From positions 2,418,001 through 2,482,000 of the forward strand of contig JAWZSP010000006.1 in the NCBI GenBank assembly GCA_034401135.1: 64,000 nt of DNA, read 5' to 3'. Positions 43,396-56,900 of the stretch are shown here, in pieces. Position 1 is the stretch's first letter. Each line of letters begins with the position of its first letter. The position numbers were made by a program, and so were the translations under genes. This DNA comes from Volutella citrinella. Its lineage: Eukaryota; Ascomycota; Sordariomycetes; Hypocreales; Nectriaceae. The notes under the pieces were generated by a model. It did not search any database. It was not told where the DNA came from and saw only the letters and a list, made by a program, of their open reading frames with translations.

Positions 43396-46300
43396 ATGAA
43401 CGCCATCCAACAAAAGTGTCGCCCCAAGCACCAGGTGCTCGTCCTCAAGTGCTACCCGCGCACCACCAAGGGCGCCGTCGATGTCAAGCCCAACAGCAGC
43501 GAGCTCAGCTACCTCCTATACTATGCCACCAGCCGCCGCTCAAAGGTCCAGAAAATCGGCGCCTTCCTCGAGAAGAAGACAGCCACCGACGTCTGGCGAT
43601 TGCGCATTGGGTACGTTATGTCTCGCGCCGCGCACCAGTAACCGACGCACCCGGTTCTTGGCGCCGGCTGCTTACCGCAACTCCCATCACCACATCCCAC
43701 GTTCCGCAATACCCCAGCAGAGTCCAATGCGAAGTCTGCTGCTTTGCCCGGCATGTCAATTGCCATGTTCATCGTCCGGAGGTCGCTAACGGCCCCGTTT
43801 GTGTCACAGCAATGTCCAAGTAACGCTCCAGATCCTCGCCGCCCTTCTCGAGAAGCTCCACAAAGATGTCGTCCTCATCGCCCCGTATGTCCTCAAGATC
43901 CTCGATACTGTCCTGCGTTCCGAGGATATTACTATGATCGAGTCGTCCCTGCCCACCCTACAAGCATTCTGCGAGTACCCAGATGCCACTCTCCTCTCCG
44001 CCGACCAGACCTACCTGCGCCAGTATGAAGACCTAGTTCGACTCTACACCAGCTTCGCTTCCACCCACCACACCCCGGGCAAGGGCGCTGTGACCAACCC
44101 CGTTCAGATGCGCTGGCGAAGCGCAGGCCTCGAAGCTATTCGGAGCATCGCATCTGCCGACGCCCTCGCCTCCATCACCGGCCGCCAGATGGACATCCTC
44201 GTGCCCCGTATCCTAGAGAACCTGTGGTCTGAAAATGACGACTTTTTGGATGTCCTACAGCAGCGTGTCGAAGCTGAAGCGAAGGATGACTCGGAGAAGC
44301 TGCTCAGGAGGAGAACAAGCGTAGCCACTGTTGCAACCGTTGACACTGCCGGAGAACCAAATCCTGTTGCCCTTGCTGGGACGGCTGTGGATGTTGACAA
44401 GCTGGCTGAGGAAGACATTGGCGTTCTTGCCATGCAGTGCCTCAAGACCATCTTTGTCGTTCCAAACCGTTCCCAGGTTCACAGCGCCACAGTCTCTCTC
44501 TTGCGATTCGTCCTGGAGCGAGTCAGCCAGGGTGATTCGGTAGTCACCCTCGACAGGGACCGAGAATACGACCGAGGCTGGGGGATCAGCCTGTACACCA
44601 TCATCGCCCGATGGGCCCCCGTCCAAGACCGATATGTTATCCTCGTAGCCGCGCTTGACACTCTTCTTCGCGTGCCTATCCAAGACGACACCCTCCAGCA
44701 GCAAGTTGCGCTTACAACAATGATGAGCGCCTTGCTACGATCCGATGTCAACCTAATTGGATTAAGCGTTATGGACGTGCTGCTTGGCCTGATCAAGCAG
44801 ATGAGAAAGCTCTTCCGAATGCGAAGCTCGTCGAGCCAGGGAGATGATGGGTCTTCACTCACGGATGTTGAAAATGGCACTCGTCTGCAGGTCAAGGACC
44901 TCCTGAGCCGGCTCGAGTTTTGCATCGGCGACTTGGCCACGCACGTGTACTACGCCGACCAGATCGCTGACATGATTTCTGCCGTCATCGTTCGTCTGAA
45001 GCCAACTCGATCCTCGAGCACCAACTCATCTCCCAACGGAGAGAAGAATGGCGCCAACGACAATCCTGCAGCGTCCACGCTCGAGCTAGGCGAAGGCCAG
45101 TCAGGGGTAGACCAATACTTTTCCCTGAACGCTGGGCGGGCTTCTGCCCTCAAGGTTGTCAAGGCCATTCTGATGGTGGCCAACCCGGAAAAGAAGCTCA
45201 CTGGCAACCAAGGACTCAGTCGAAACCGCGTGCCTGTCCACGTGTGGGAGGGCACACATTGGATCCTCCGCGACCCCGATGGAAATGTTCGAAAGGCATA
45301 TGTCGATGCCCTGGTGACCTGGCTTGATCGAGAGACGAGCGTCGCCGATGAGGTCGCCAAGGACGAATCGTTGCCTCGAAACCGTTCCTCTCTCAAGGTC
45401 AACCGCGACTTCACCAACCTCGCCAATGCCAAGCGCGTTGTTTCCAACGCCTCGACCCATCGCCCCCGAACGGCGCATTCCCACTTCCTCGCCCTTCTCC
45501 ACCTTGTCATTTACGACAATGCGCTGCAATTCGTTGACTACCAGAGCGACCTCGCCCTGCTCCACGTGTTGCTGACCAAGCTCGTCTTCCAGCTTGGTGT
45601 TAATGCTGCTCGCCATGGTCTGCCCATGATCTACCGACTACAGGAAGAAATCCAGGACATCGACACGCCCGTCCACAAGGTCCGCGTTGCTGCTCTCTGC
45701 CACGGTTATTTTTGGGCACTCACAGAGAAGTTCGATTTCGAGCCCTCGGTCGCTGGAAAAGCCATTCTTAATGAGGTGGTGCGACGCCGAAGCAAGGGTT
45801 TCTGGATCAAGGGCATTCAGATCCCTGCCCCCCCTGTCGAGGACGTTGGGCAGCCCGGTGAGGCGCAACCCCAGCCCCAGTGGGATATGAACGAATTGGA
45901 GAAAGAGGAGTTGCTGCCATTCGACGACCGAACTTCGCTGGTCGAGTATATTGCGACCAACTATGAAGAGAGCCAACGCAGCCCCCCCAGCAGCCCAGCC
46001 ATCTCCCCCAACAGAGGGACAAACGGTCCCATCCTTGGATCCACCGTTGCCACGACTAATCCCGCCGAGACTGCGCGCGAGCTACCCTCTACTTTCCGTG
46101 AGCAAATGCTTACAGAGTGGTCGAGAGATGCGGCTGTAGCCATGCTTTCGTCGTTTGGCAAATCGGAGTCTCTGAGTGGCTCCAAGGCTGGAACATCGGT
46201 CACGAACAAGAACCATCTCGCCGTTACTACCGGCAATGTCAACGGTGTCGTCAATGGACCAGCTTCTCCCTACGGCAGCCAACACAACCTTCGACCTCAC

Positions 46301-46957
46301 TCGTCGCAGGCCCACCGAGAGAAGACGGATTCCCCTACAAATCATCGAAAGAGCAGCATGCGAAGCGCAGTCTCCCCTGCGCTATCCCTCCCCCCTCGCG
46401 GGGTTGTTGCCTCGGTCGACCAGCTCAAGTCGGTGCTCTCCGGCGGCCCTCCCCCCAAGACGGCCAACCTGGCCGGTACTGAGGACGATAGCGGAGAGAG
46501 CATGGTCAGCTACGAATACACGCCTTCGGAATTCAGCTTCAATCCTAGCCAGCACCCTGTGGAGCCAAGTAGTCCGACAAGCACTCTGAAGCGGACCATG
46601 TCTGCTGGACGCCGAGGGCCTCTGAATGCACACCCGCCGATGGAGGGGCCGCCAGACTTGAAGGAGGCGGGAGAGGGAGATGACAGTGTGCCGCCGGTAC
46701 CACCTCTGCCAAACGTGAGTCTGCTGGGCGGTAAGAAGACCCCAGTCTACAGCAACGAAGCGAGCTTCTCGGACCAGTCGATCCAGTCTGGAAGGCGAAG
46801 CCTACGAAGCCGCGGCGGAGACAGCACCCGGCCCAGGTCTGTTCGCTCATCCCACCGTGACAGCAACAAGGCTGTAGATCTCCAGGATCTTCTGCGTGGT
46901 ATCGACAGCCGGGGCGGGGAGGGTCACCTGAGCAGTGTCACGCGGCCACCGTACTGA
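43396..46957 (+). CDS. EFR3: EFR3-family plasma-membrane scaffold (1120 aa, 2 exons)
   Basis: Exons 43396-43610 and 43810-46957; the 199-nt intron is longer than others here. N-terminal KCRPKHQVLVLKCYPRT and KPNSSELSYLLYYATSRRSKVQKIGAFLEKKTATDVWR are the classical EFR3 start, with basic residues for plasma-membrane contact. Residues 70-650 are ARM/HEAT-like helices (LQILAALLEKLHKDVVLIAPYVLKIL). The C-terminal 400 residues are Ser/Pro-rich and disordered. EFR3 recruits the PI4-kinase Stt4 with Ypp1/TTC7 to make PI4P at the plasma membrane. Length is as expected for filamentous fungi. The start has context CCCTCCATG; no upstream Met with similarity exists. Confidence 0.95.
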
Positions 46958-49753
46958 AGAGGCGCGTACCGGTGACACCAGTACGGCTTATAATAGGCGA
47001 GAGAAAATGTTTATAGAGTTGTGTGTAATGATGCGAGAGACAGATGCAGCGATGTGGCCTGGACGGGCGTTGGCTTGAAGACGACCACGATGCCCATCTC
47101 AGCAGAATTATCCGAACTGGATGTTCCTTTTGTTTTTTTCATGGTGTTCAAAACCCTTTGCGTCGGCTTTGCATGTAGAGTAGCGACACATGGATTTATG
47201 TTTGCGCGTTGAGTGGGAACAAAGTTAGAGACCGGAAATCGTTCGGACGAATTGACTTGGGCGTTGGCGTGTGTCAAGGCATCTCTCGTTGCGATGGTGA
47301 TGTTGAACACGGTTGGCCAGTCGGCCAAACGACGGCAGACTGCAGGCCGGCCTCATTTCAGGGGCAAGGTCAACATCCAGCCGCACAGGTCTCGGTGCGT
47401 GTCGTTGACGGATCTACGAAACATTGTGTGCCCTGGTTTATTCCAGGGTCCTATACCACAGCCAACGTATAGGGCAACTTCACGCATCAAGGGTCTTGCA
47501 TGCCTTGGGCAATGTGGTCATCACATGATGGATGGATAAGGCAATGCCTGTAACACAGCCCTGTGGCGATCTGACAAGGCTCGACAACCTGGAAACGCCG
47601 TCGACGACGGGGATACTGGTTTTGTATCATTCAGACCCATTCCCAAGTCGGTGGCTCTGCTTCTGGTCAAGGAGTGTGCCAAAGCATGGCAGTGCTTGTG
47701 CAATATTCGCCTTGGTGCTATGCCTCGGCGGTACAACGCGATCAACGTGGGACTGGCCGGGTGGATGCAGAGTTCAATAGTACGGTAGTCTCACCGCTGC
47801 TCTTGTGCCTAATCCGATGGCTCCTCTCAGTAACTCGGGACAGGGCAAGCTCCTGGGAGCAGATACGTAGTAGGACCGAAAAAGATGAAGGGAGCTTGGA
47901 TGCTAGGCAAGGAAATAGACTATTGGAGCTAAACCTACGACAGCAACCCTGGATGATTAGTGATTTTATGCCTCTGTGGCTCTATTTTAAACCTCTGGCT
48001 TGGGCACCATCGTTTTGCGTGTCATCCCTGGACGGCAGCGCCATTGATATCTGTTCTGTCTCATCTCGTATTTGCGAGATGGGCCAAAAGTACACTACTC
48101 GAGCTTAGGCTGGGCCCTGCTTACTGTGTCCGACGTACGTAGTGCAACGAGTAGAGTTGTGGATGGCCAGGGCTCCATTCCCAGGCCTTTGGTTGGGTTA
48201 GTGTCTTGCATCTGCCGTCGTGATGCCCTCTCTTGTTGGTTAGACCTGATTTCTATCCACAGCCTCTCTGGGTCGCCGGCTCGTGTCCATGGCTCAAGAC
48301 AGCAGAGCAAACAGGCCACGGGAAGGTTTACGAGGTCAGGGCGACCCCTGTCCAGGGTCCTTGGCGCCACCACCCACCTGCTGTGCAGCCTGCGCTCTGT
48401 CCCTGCCCTGGGGACGCCGTTAGTTTGGGGCTGTGCAGCGCCTGCGCCCCGCCAGTTTATTTGCTCCCTCCGCCGCCTGGCTGCCTATCTCGTGCGCTGC
48501 AACGACAAGATAGGTAGGGTGCTTGCGACCTAGGGATGCTAGTGGACGGGAGTGTTGGTGTTGAGTTGATTACTCCCGCCGCCAAACGAGGAAAGGTGCT
48601 CATACGTGGTGGTGGGCTGTCCTACGGACTACTGCCGCTACCCGTCGTCTGGTAATTAATCGATTGCCAGCCAAGTAGGGCAGTTTTAGGCCTATTGGCT
48701 CTCGCGTGGCTGTCGCCTTGTTCGGGGATTAGATCGTGGCAGTGCTCCTCCGTCCCGTCCGTTTCCTTTCTTCACGAACCGAATCCCTCATCTCACGTTT
48801 GACGCCTCCTTTCGTCCACTCCTTTTCCCCTCGCTGTGAGTTAAATCAGTCTGCGCTGTCAGCAAGTCAGGCCCAGGATCCTCGCATTCGTCCTGTGCGC
48901 ACCATCCTTTTGTCGAGCCATCATCCATCGCCACGAGACGGCCAAGACAACGCAAGAGGCGGCCAGAGCATCCAGAACACGACGAGACCAGGCTCGGGCG
49001 CGGTGTCATCATTGCGTCTGCTCCGCCATCTTCGGCCTCGAATCAACGGCTCGATAACAAGCCTCCCCGCCGCCGCCAACCCATCTCACGACTGCGGGCT
49101 CCAAACAGCCCAACCCAGCCCAGCCTGTCCCCGTGACGGAGCTGCCCTACTGCCTTAGGTATCTAAGGTGGTCATCGACATTGCCGTTGCTGCTTCACCG
49201 ACCAGGGGCAGCATCATCGCTCCCGCGTATTGCCTCGCAAGGCGCGCAACGCTGCAGGCGAGACGGGCGCCCGTGAGAGCCTTTTCTGTGCCAATCCAAT
49301 CGGCCTCTCTCACATCCGGCCCCTCCTGCTCCTACCCTCGGAAAAGCCCACCTTCCTCCTTACTCCGACTTGCAACTTCCTCCACGTACCGCTTCCCGCA
49401 ACTGCCTCTTCCGTAGGTTCACTCCTTCACTCCAGAAGCCGCGGGGACTCTCTTCTTGTCGTGGTCGGATCAGGAAGGAAGCCATCCAGCAGTAAGCAGC
49501 AGAAGGCAGGCGGCATTACGCGAGATTCGGCCGTTGGCGGCGTCACCCATCGGGCAAGGAATGAGCGACGGTGGGCGCATTGCACGAGTTTTGGTCACTG
49601 CGATTTGAAGGCTGCAACCACACGCCGTCACTGCCACCGCTTCTGGGCTCGACCAAGGCTACGGCTTTATTGCACCTTGAGAGCAGCCATCGTTTCGACG
49701 TGCACCACGACCGACCCCGTCTCAGACTGGTGCATTGTTAGCCCGTCGCCGCC
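46958..49753. other. intergenic, 2.8 kb; long pyrimidine-rich leader on the right
   Basis: No supportable gene. From about 48730 to 49750 the plus strand is rich in CCTCC/CTTCC tracts and probably is the promoter and long 5' leader of the next gene. The long frame starting at 49230 lacks protein-like composition and overlaps the real gene in another frame. Confidence 0.55.
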
Positions 49754-50467
49754 ATGGACCCGTACAATACTCAGCACACGAGCCACCCCTCCGACTCGAT
49801 TCCCAACGCCGCATATCCCGACTCGTCATACCGACCTAGCGATAGCCTACAGCTCGATACCTCCGGAGGTCGTCCGAGCCTTGGCCAGCCCTCATCGTCC
49901 TTCGTCGGCACATCGCCCAGCTCCGCACACTCACAGCATCCGTACCAGCAGCAGTCGTTTCAAACACAACCCCAGGACAACCGCTTCCCACCCGTCAACA
50001 CCCCTCTCCTCTCCGCCTCATCTCAGTCGTCTCAGAATCCCGGCTCCTGGGTCCCTGTGTCACATCCCGGCCCCGCTCCCCCGGCCGGCGCTGTGTTGCC
50101 GAATGAGCCACCGCCTCCATATTACCCTTCACAGACGCCCTCGGCCTATTCGCCGCTCGGTCCCTCCGGCACCTCCTCCTCCCAGCCTGTGCCCTCGGCC
50201 TCATATCCGTCATCACAGCACTCTTACTCCGCCGGCTACACGCAGCCGCCGCTCTCCGCAAACCCGTACCACGTTGAAAGCGCCGCTGGGTCAAGCTATG
50301 AAGCAGGGCCGCCTAAGTTGGGCCCTGTGGCGACCACCCGAAGGCGGAAGCAGAAGCTTTGCGTCCTGGTCGCGGCCCTCGTGGCGCTCTTCGTGGTTGC
50401 GCTGGTTGTAGGTGTAGCGTTTGGCGTACTCAAGCGGCAGTTCAAAGATGATGATGGTGACCATTAA
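49754..50467 (+). CDS. Pro/Ser/Tyr-rich single-TM protein (237 aa)
   Basis: Single exon. Residues 1-193 are low complexity, rich in Ser, Pro, Gln and Tyr (PYQQQSFQTQPQDNRFPP, PPPPYYPSQTPSAYSPLG). A basic stop TTRRRKQK at about 194-201 precedes a hydrophobic helix KLCVLVAALVALFVVALVVG (about 201-225), followed by a short charged tail KRQFKDDDGDH. This layout indicates a tail-anchored or type II membrane protein with a long disordered cytosolic part. PPxY-like motifs (PPPY) could be docking sites for WW-domain ubiquitin ligases such as Rsp5. No enzymatic domain; family not recognised. Confidence 0.82.
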   Translation: MDPYNTQHTSHPSDSIPNAAYPDSSYRPSDSLQLDTSGGRPSLGQPSSSFVGTSPSSAHSQHPYQQQSFQTQPQDNRFPPVNTPLLSASSQSSQNPGSWVPVSHPGPAPPAGAVLPNEPPPPYYPSQTPSAYSPLGPSGTSSSQPVPSASYPSSQHSYSAGYTQPPLSANPYHVESAAGSSYEAGPPKLGPVATTRRRKQKLCVLVAALVALFVVALVVGVAFGVLKRQFKDDDGDH

Positions 50468-53400
50468 CAGGTAGTCTTGGAGCGCTATTTCTTCGGATCT
50501 ATCAGTCACAGAATTCCGCCCGATTCAGCGTCATACTTGAAGACCAGCTAGCGACTATAGTGACAGCTCAGTCCGCCGCTTGTTTCTTGGACGATGAGGC
50601 CTCACAATAATATCGCGTCTCGGCAAGACATCACTAATTTCTTCTGTTGGGAAAAAGGGAACGGTCAAGGCGTTTGTTTGGGTACAGGGTGAACTACTCG
50701 ATGACGGGTTTCACTCATTATTTTGCTTTGGGTTCATCTGATCAGCGTTCACTGTCTAGCATTATTGGCAGTATCAGCAAGCAACAAATATAGCGCGGGT
50801 CCAGGGAGGCGAGGTCCACGATAGTCATGACCAACATAATTCTGTTATTCTAAGCAATGCCGACTTCGGTTTCAAACCTTGGCCTGACAAACAAAAACGC
50901 GACGATGATGATAACGGCCGAGACATGGCGACACCTCACAACTGTACCCAGCAAGTCTATTCTGGCCGAGACATACCAGGCAGCCAAAGCAGCCAAGTGT
51001 CGTCGACACAAACGGCGGATCTCTCGATTAGTCCGCAACGTGACCGACATTCGTGATTCAAACAACTTCGCCCTTACTTCCCCACACGCTAATGACATAC
51101 AACGGGAAAAGACATGATGTCCATGCGGCTCAGCTAGCGAAAACTGGCGCTGCAAGACCAGCTAGGCGGCTGGCGGGATGCTTCCCCGGTCCCGCTTGTC
51201 TACGAGTCGTTCCGCGTGAAACAGGCGGACCCTTGTTTCAGTGATGAAACTTCCTTTCGTGAGGTTTAGGCTTTTGGTGAGACGTCTTCGCAGCCTGCGC
51301 AACCCGTGTGATCGCCGCTAGCAACGGTTGGGGCACAATATCATCAACGATTGGTCTCATCGAGTATCTAGGCCAGAGCCTTGACATTTGCTTGGAACAG
51401 TGCTCCCTGCAGATGAGAACCGAGCGTCAGTTACCTGGAGTCACCAGGGCCATTGCACTGTAGCATGGGGCCAGCATGAGTTGGTTTGCGCTATCCTGAG
51501 CGGCTACCCCATGTTGAGGACAACGAGCACCTTTTTGAGCTTGTGTAATGGATAATACGAGCGAGCAGGCTCATGAAGAGAACGTACTAAGTTCATTGGA
51601 TAATGAATCTGACAAAGCAAATCATTGTGGGAATCTTCGCAGCTACGCGAGTTTGACGTTTCAATGGCACAACTCGAATTACAATTTGGCATCAATTGGT
51701 AGGCGTGAACGTCGTCTTACACCCAACTATTCGACCTCGACTCTGACCGTTAGTAATTGCGATCTAGGTGTGAAGCCTTCAAAGGAGATTGTTGGACACG
51801 TGGGAGTTCCGATCACAATATTCGTTAAGCAAGATGCCTTCGGTGAGGGTGTAACACGCCACACCAGTGGAAGACGAAATGGTCAAATGATGTCACAGAA
51901 CCAAGATGCATGTGGCCCTCGTTCGGGGTTCAACCTGGAGGATACCAGCCCTGCCCTCCGTCAACCTGTTCCAAAGGCCGTGACGTGGCCTTGGAGCTGG
52001 CAGCTACCCGACTCCTCAAAGTACAACTGCATCCCCCCTGGGGCTCCCCAAGGGCCGCCATTCTCAGACTCGAGGTACCCCCGTGGTGTTAGTGAACCAG
52101 ACACCTTGCACGCCACGGGATATAACTCGAAACTGGATGTATAGCGGAGAACGTTATCACACCGAGGACGCCGACATACGGGTTGCTTGCTGTGCACCAA
52201 ACCCTCAATTGGCTATCAGAAAATGTTGGACCGTCCTATGTTTTAGCCACAGTCCTACCCCCACGGGCGAATATGAGGCGTCGGACACAGACGTGGGCGT
52301 GTTCGCTGTCAATGTGATAGCAGGTTTGCCGTCCCCACCAGATAGGCTACCAGTGATGACAGGGATCTTGATAATGGCAAACGAAGATACGCCACGCTCT
52401 ACCCTCGGATTGAGACGAGAGGAAACACGGCAACGAGACCTCTGGCGGAGAGCGGTGAACAGCTCCTGGATACCTCGACCATCAAGGGCCGGAGGGCGCG
52501 AGGCCATATCTTGGCGCCACAAGATGCAACGGCGGGCGGCACGCCCGTCTCGAGAACCTGGCGAGCCAGTCACGGCTGTGCTCAACGTCTCTCGAGCCGC
52601 TGGGTGACAGACAGAACCCTACAATCTGTGATCTTGGGGGGGGTACGGCACTGAATTGTCCCCCACCCAATCCAACCCAACCCAACAGGTTGACAAGTCT
52701 TGCGGTCCGGGGCATGAGACGGGCAAAGAAAAAGAAAGGCCACAACAAATCGAGGGCCAAAAAAAACAACAACGAAAGTGGCCAGTTAACGGCGAGTAGT
52801 TGCCGCCGCCGCATCCCAGGCGGAAAGCAACCACATGCAGTCGACATTGGCTTTGGCTCTGTCGGCGTGGATGTCCTATGCTGTTGGGGATGGATGCGTG
52901 GGCATTACACGGGCGTGCAGGCCGTAGGCAGGCCCAAAAAAAAAGAATAGGTGCCTGGCTGATTCGTGTCGATCCGCAATGCGCGAGGCCATCGACATGT
53001 ATTCTGTCTCAAGAGCTGCAGTCAGAATTGTCCGTCCATTCAGCATTGGACTGCCACGCACCCGCCGGCTGGTTGGCCGCCGTTGTGGCCGCATCGCGAG
53101 AGGGGCCATCGTGGCATGCAGTGTAATGCCCATCAGAAACGGAGTAATCTTGTGTTTCTTTCTTCCTGGCCCATGTCTTGGTCCTCTCTTTCCTCTTCTC
53201 ATTTTGCCTCTTTTCTCTGTGATATTATCATGCTCCCCCTCAGCCTGCCGCATGCAATGATCGGCGAAGCCAATCGTTGTCGATCCCACTGCCCATCGGC
53301 CATCGGCACTCACTCTCAAGACAGACTTAATCGGCCGCCGGAGCGGGGTCGGACCGGTTGGACGGGGGTTCGTCCCGGCGATGGAGTGCAACAAGGAAGA

Positions 53401-53917
53401 TGCCGGCTACAAGCTTCGTGTATGGGATAGAGACACGATGAGAAAAAAAAAACTGGATAATGCTGGACCCAGCGTCTCTGACGTGTCGAGATCCTGCCCG
53501 ATCATCTTCGACCGCCCAAGCTGCCTCAGTCTGCCTGGGGCCACAAACGATCGAGTCTGAGTTGAGACGAAAAAGAAGAGGGTCACTTGCGCCGGCATGC
53601 CCCATACCATCACGCGATCATCCAGTCTCGACCTCTCAACCCTGGGGAGCGTGTGGCGGGGGCTTTCCGCCCCTCATGTCTTCGTATTTTGTTACTCGCC
53701 CTCTTCAGAAGCATGTAGGAGACAAATGCTGCAATGTACACTTGAATCCAAGGTGTGCACATTGCTGCGTCGCGGCCGTCTGTCCCCCGGCACGCACTCT
53801 TTCATGCACATGCCCATTGTAGTCCTGTGCCGTGTTCTGTCCGACACCGACGGGGACCTGAGGCTGCTAAAGGGCTTACATAGTACAGTAGGTACTATGG
53901 ACAGCAAAGCAGGCGCT

Positions 53918-53947
53918 GCTTCTGCTTCTGCTTCTGCTTCTGCTTCT
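53918..53947 (+). repeat. (GCTTCT)5 microsatellite
   Basis: Five perfect tandem hexamers in the gene-poor interval. Confidence 0.9.
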
Positions 53948-56900
53948 GCATGGGATTCTATGCAGTACAGCGAAGCCCTACAGTAGCTCCTGTGGCATGT
54001 AAGCGGTGCAGACGGGCGGATACTGGAGACGGAAATTCGGAATCCCAAGCTCCCAACCAACCGACTCAATGCAATGCCAACCCCAGGTCTCCACGGCGGT
54101 GCATGCTGCAAGGGCAGGCTGACGCAGGTACCGTAGAGGATCAGCCCGGGCCTATGCTGCCCTGAAATTTTCTTCTCTCACCTTTCCTGATGCTGTCGTT
54201 GCTACTGGTGCTGGTGTAGGCGCTGGCGTTTCTTTCTTTTCTTTTTCCTCCGTCCCTGGTGGGCAGGTCATCATAGCCGCGGCCAGTCCAGCTGGCACAT
54301 GCCGCCGGCGCTCTCGGGAGTTGCAGAACCCACTCGCCGCACTCCTTTGGCTTGATGCAGCAGCCATCGAAGCCAAGGGCCCCCCAGGAGGAGGAGTGGG
54401 CATTGCCTGAACCAAGTCGTGTGTGGGTGCCGGGCTGGCGCTGATGCACAAGCGAGGCGAGAAAAGAAAACCAAGCAGATGGCGACGACACCTTGACAAC
54501 GCGCCCAGCTGAGCCCGGCTCAGCCCATTCGTAATTAGGCATTCACGGCAGAATTTTCACAAGCTTGGCTCTCTTCCTTCTCGGCTCCTTTGGCCGTTCC
54601 CTCGCCCACCGATCTGGATCGGGGGAATGCGGAATCGATGAGGCCCCCCTTCATGCCCCCGGGCGCGGGAGAGGTGCACGGCCAAGGCGTATGTATGGCC
54701 AGAGGACCGAAGGATCTGGTTGGAAAGGTGGCCGGATAGATGGAATGGCAACTCAACTAACCCGCTGCAGTTGGTTGCCTGGCTGAGCACCCTCTTCCCA
54801 CCCTCACTTGACTTGCAAGGGAAGGGAGGGCGTGAGTTTTGTAGTTCCGGTCATGTGTTGTTCATCGCAGCAGACCTCGGTGTCGTGCCTCGGCGTGTTT
54901 GGGGATCCATTCACATCCTGTTGAAACCCCGTCTTCGTTGTGGAGGTGACTGCAGTTTCCTTGAGTCAGGCGCCGTGTAAGACGTCTATTCCGGGACATA
55001 ACCTACCCTTCCCGAAGCAGAAGCCGAAGCACCGACCGCAAACCCCGGAGACACGGCCAGCCCTTCCCGTGCAAAACCTCGCGTAGAAACCCAAGCCTGC
55101 TCTTGTGCAAAGGCCCGCAGCCACCAGTTCTGACCGTGAAACAGAAGCGATTTGTCGTCTTGTCTATTTGCCTCGTGGCTGGCCCCTTCGCTTCGAGCCT
55201 TCGGTCCTCTCTGTGGCCCCTCCGTCGCAAGTCCAGACAGCCCGCCGCCTTAGGCCCGGGTCGCCCGAATGCTGCGGCAACTGCACGTGGCAGGCGGGCA
55301 GGCGTGCCTCCGGCGCTTGTGCGCGACGCAGGCCCGCATGCCAGGCGCGAGGCCTCAGTATAACGGCCGCGTGAAGGAAGAGCTGAAAGGGAGAAGAAGA
55401 AAATATTGAACGGCGTGCACCCATCATCGTACATGCAGGTTAGAAATGGACAGAAGAGGGCCGATGGTTGGAAATTATGGATCGCAGCTTTCGCCAGGAA
55501 CTGGTGGTTGCGAAGGTCACCCCGGTTCGTGTAGAAGCGCCGCCCCGGTAGTTGGAAGGTCCAGGTGTCCAGAATGGGTAAGAGGCAAGAGGCAGCGATG
55601 CTGATACGGATCATATGATGGAGCAGCCGTGTGGGTGTGTTCTTGTGAAGTTGGGCTGCCGCTACAGCGCATCAGCGCGTTTTGACTTTGGGTTTGCAGC
55701 TCTTGTCGTTGGCTGGGATCTGGTGTATTGGAGAAACACCGACTGGCGTCACTACTAGTCGCATGTATGCTTGCGAGTGCACGCATGCCACCAATAGCAC
55801 TGCCCTACCGGTAACATGTCCTATAGGCACCGATTAGACATCGTATGGGGATCCGTACTCTGTACTCCGTCCCCGGGTAGAGAGGTTCAATTGATGGTCC
55901 TCTACCTGCCTCATTCAGCTGCTCTCGCAGCTTGAATCGAAGGGGTCCCGGTATCTCTACCCTCTACTCCTTCCCTTCCATCCACATCCCATGTCCAGCA
56001 AAGATCCCCAAAGCATCGTGCCGCAATAGGAAAAGGGGATGCCCATTCCCCGAATCACAAGATGCCCCTCATTGATGGCTCCTTCCCATGGGTCGGTCCA
56101 TGGGACTCATGGGAGCGACACTTGCTGGTACCGGGCTGTTGCTGGGCTGCTGCCACTGGCTCTCCCCGGGGCCCTAAGCCCAGCGACTGGTTGCCACGCC
56201 TCCGCGGCAGCGTCCCGTCGCACCCCGGTCCTCGTTGGCACCCCGCAGGCACCCTGCTAGGGCCTCCCAGGGCCATGGCAGACCTCCCCTGATAGATGTG
56301 AACGCCACCCCTGGAATCGCGCCAGATGGCGGACCCCCCCTCCAAGGCCCTCCACTGGATGGGGCTTTGGGCTGTCGATGTTCCCGCCGAGGAAGAGCTC
56401 CATCCGAGATCAGACGCAATTCTAGCGTCCCCACACCCCCCTGGAGAAGTCGAGGCACTCACCCCAGCATCTCACCCATCCCTTTGCGGTGATGGACCCC
56501 CTGCCACAGCTGTCCTCGAAACCTCGACACCTCGCGCCTCGGCCTCTAGCGGCGCCAGCAGCCTGGGCCAATTGCGGCCGCCCGTTGAACCACTCTGCTG
56601 GAATAGGTAGGTACCTAGCTCGAGCAGAGGAGGCCTGCTCCCGCTCGATCGAGTACGGCGTATAGTTGCCGCAGTACGCAAAGTTCGAGTCTAGGTGTGG
56701 GAATCATGTCCGCTTGCCTGGGATTGATTCTCTCCCTGCTAGAAATGTCCCATCGATAGATGGATTCAGCAGCCTCCTCCTTGCCCCCGTTGACCCCCTG
56801 CGGCGCAGCCTTCAATGGCATACGGCGTAGGCACGCAAAGCGGCCGTGAACCCAATCAAAGAAGCCGGCCGAAGCTACGGAATCTCTCCGTGAAACGCAG

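Noticed and set aside
49230..50411. 393-codon frame overlapping the single-TM protein gene
   Set aside because: Product is Pro/Arg/His/Ser rich without a domain; the frame of the 237-aa protein has a clean TM helix and acidic tail.
51548..52144. 198-codon frame in the gene-poor interval
   Set aside because: Composition is less biased than its neighbours, but no motif, no promoter signal and no family resemblance; not reported as a gene.
53340..53400. GGGTTCGTCCC sequence resembling a tRNA B-box
   Set aside because: No matching A-box or cloverleaf could be assembled around it.
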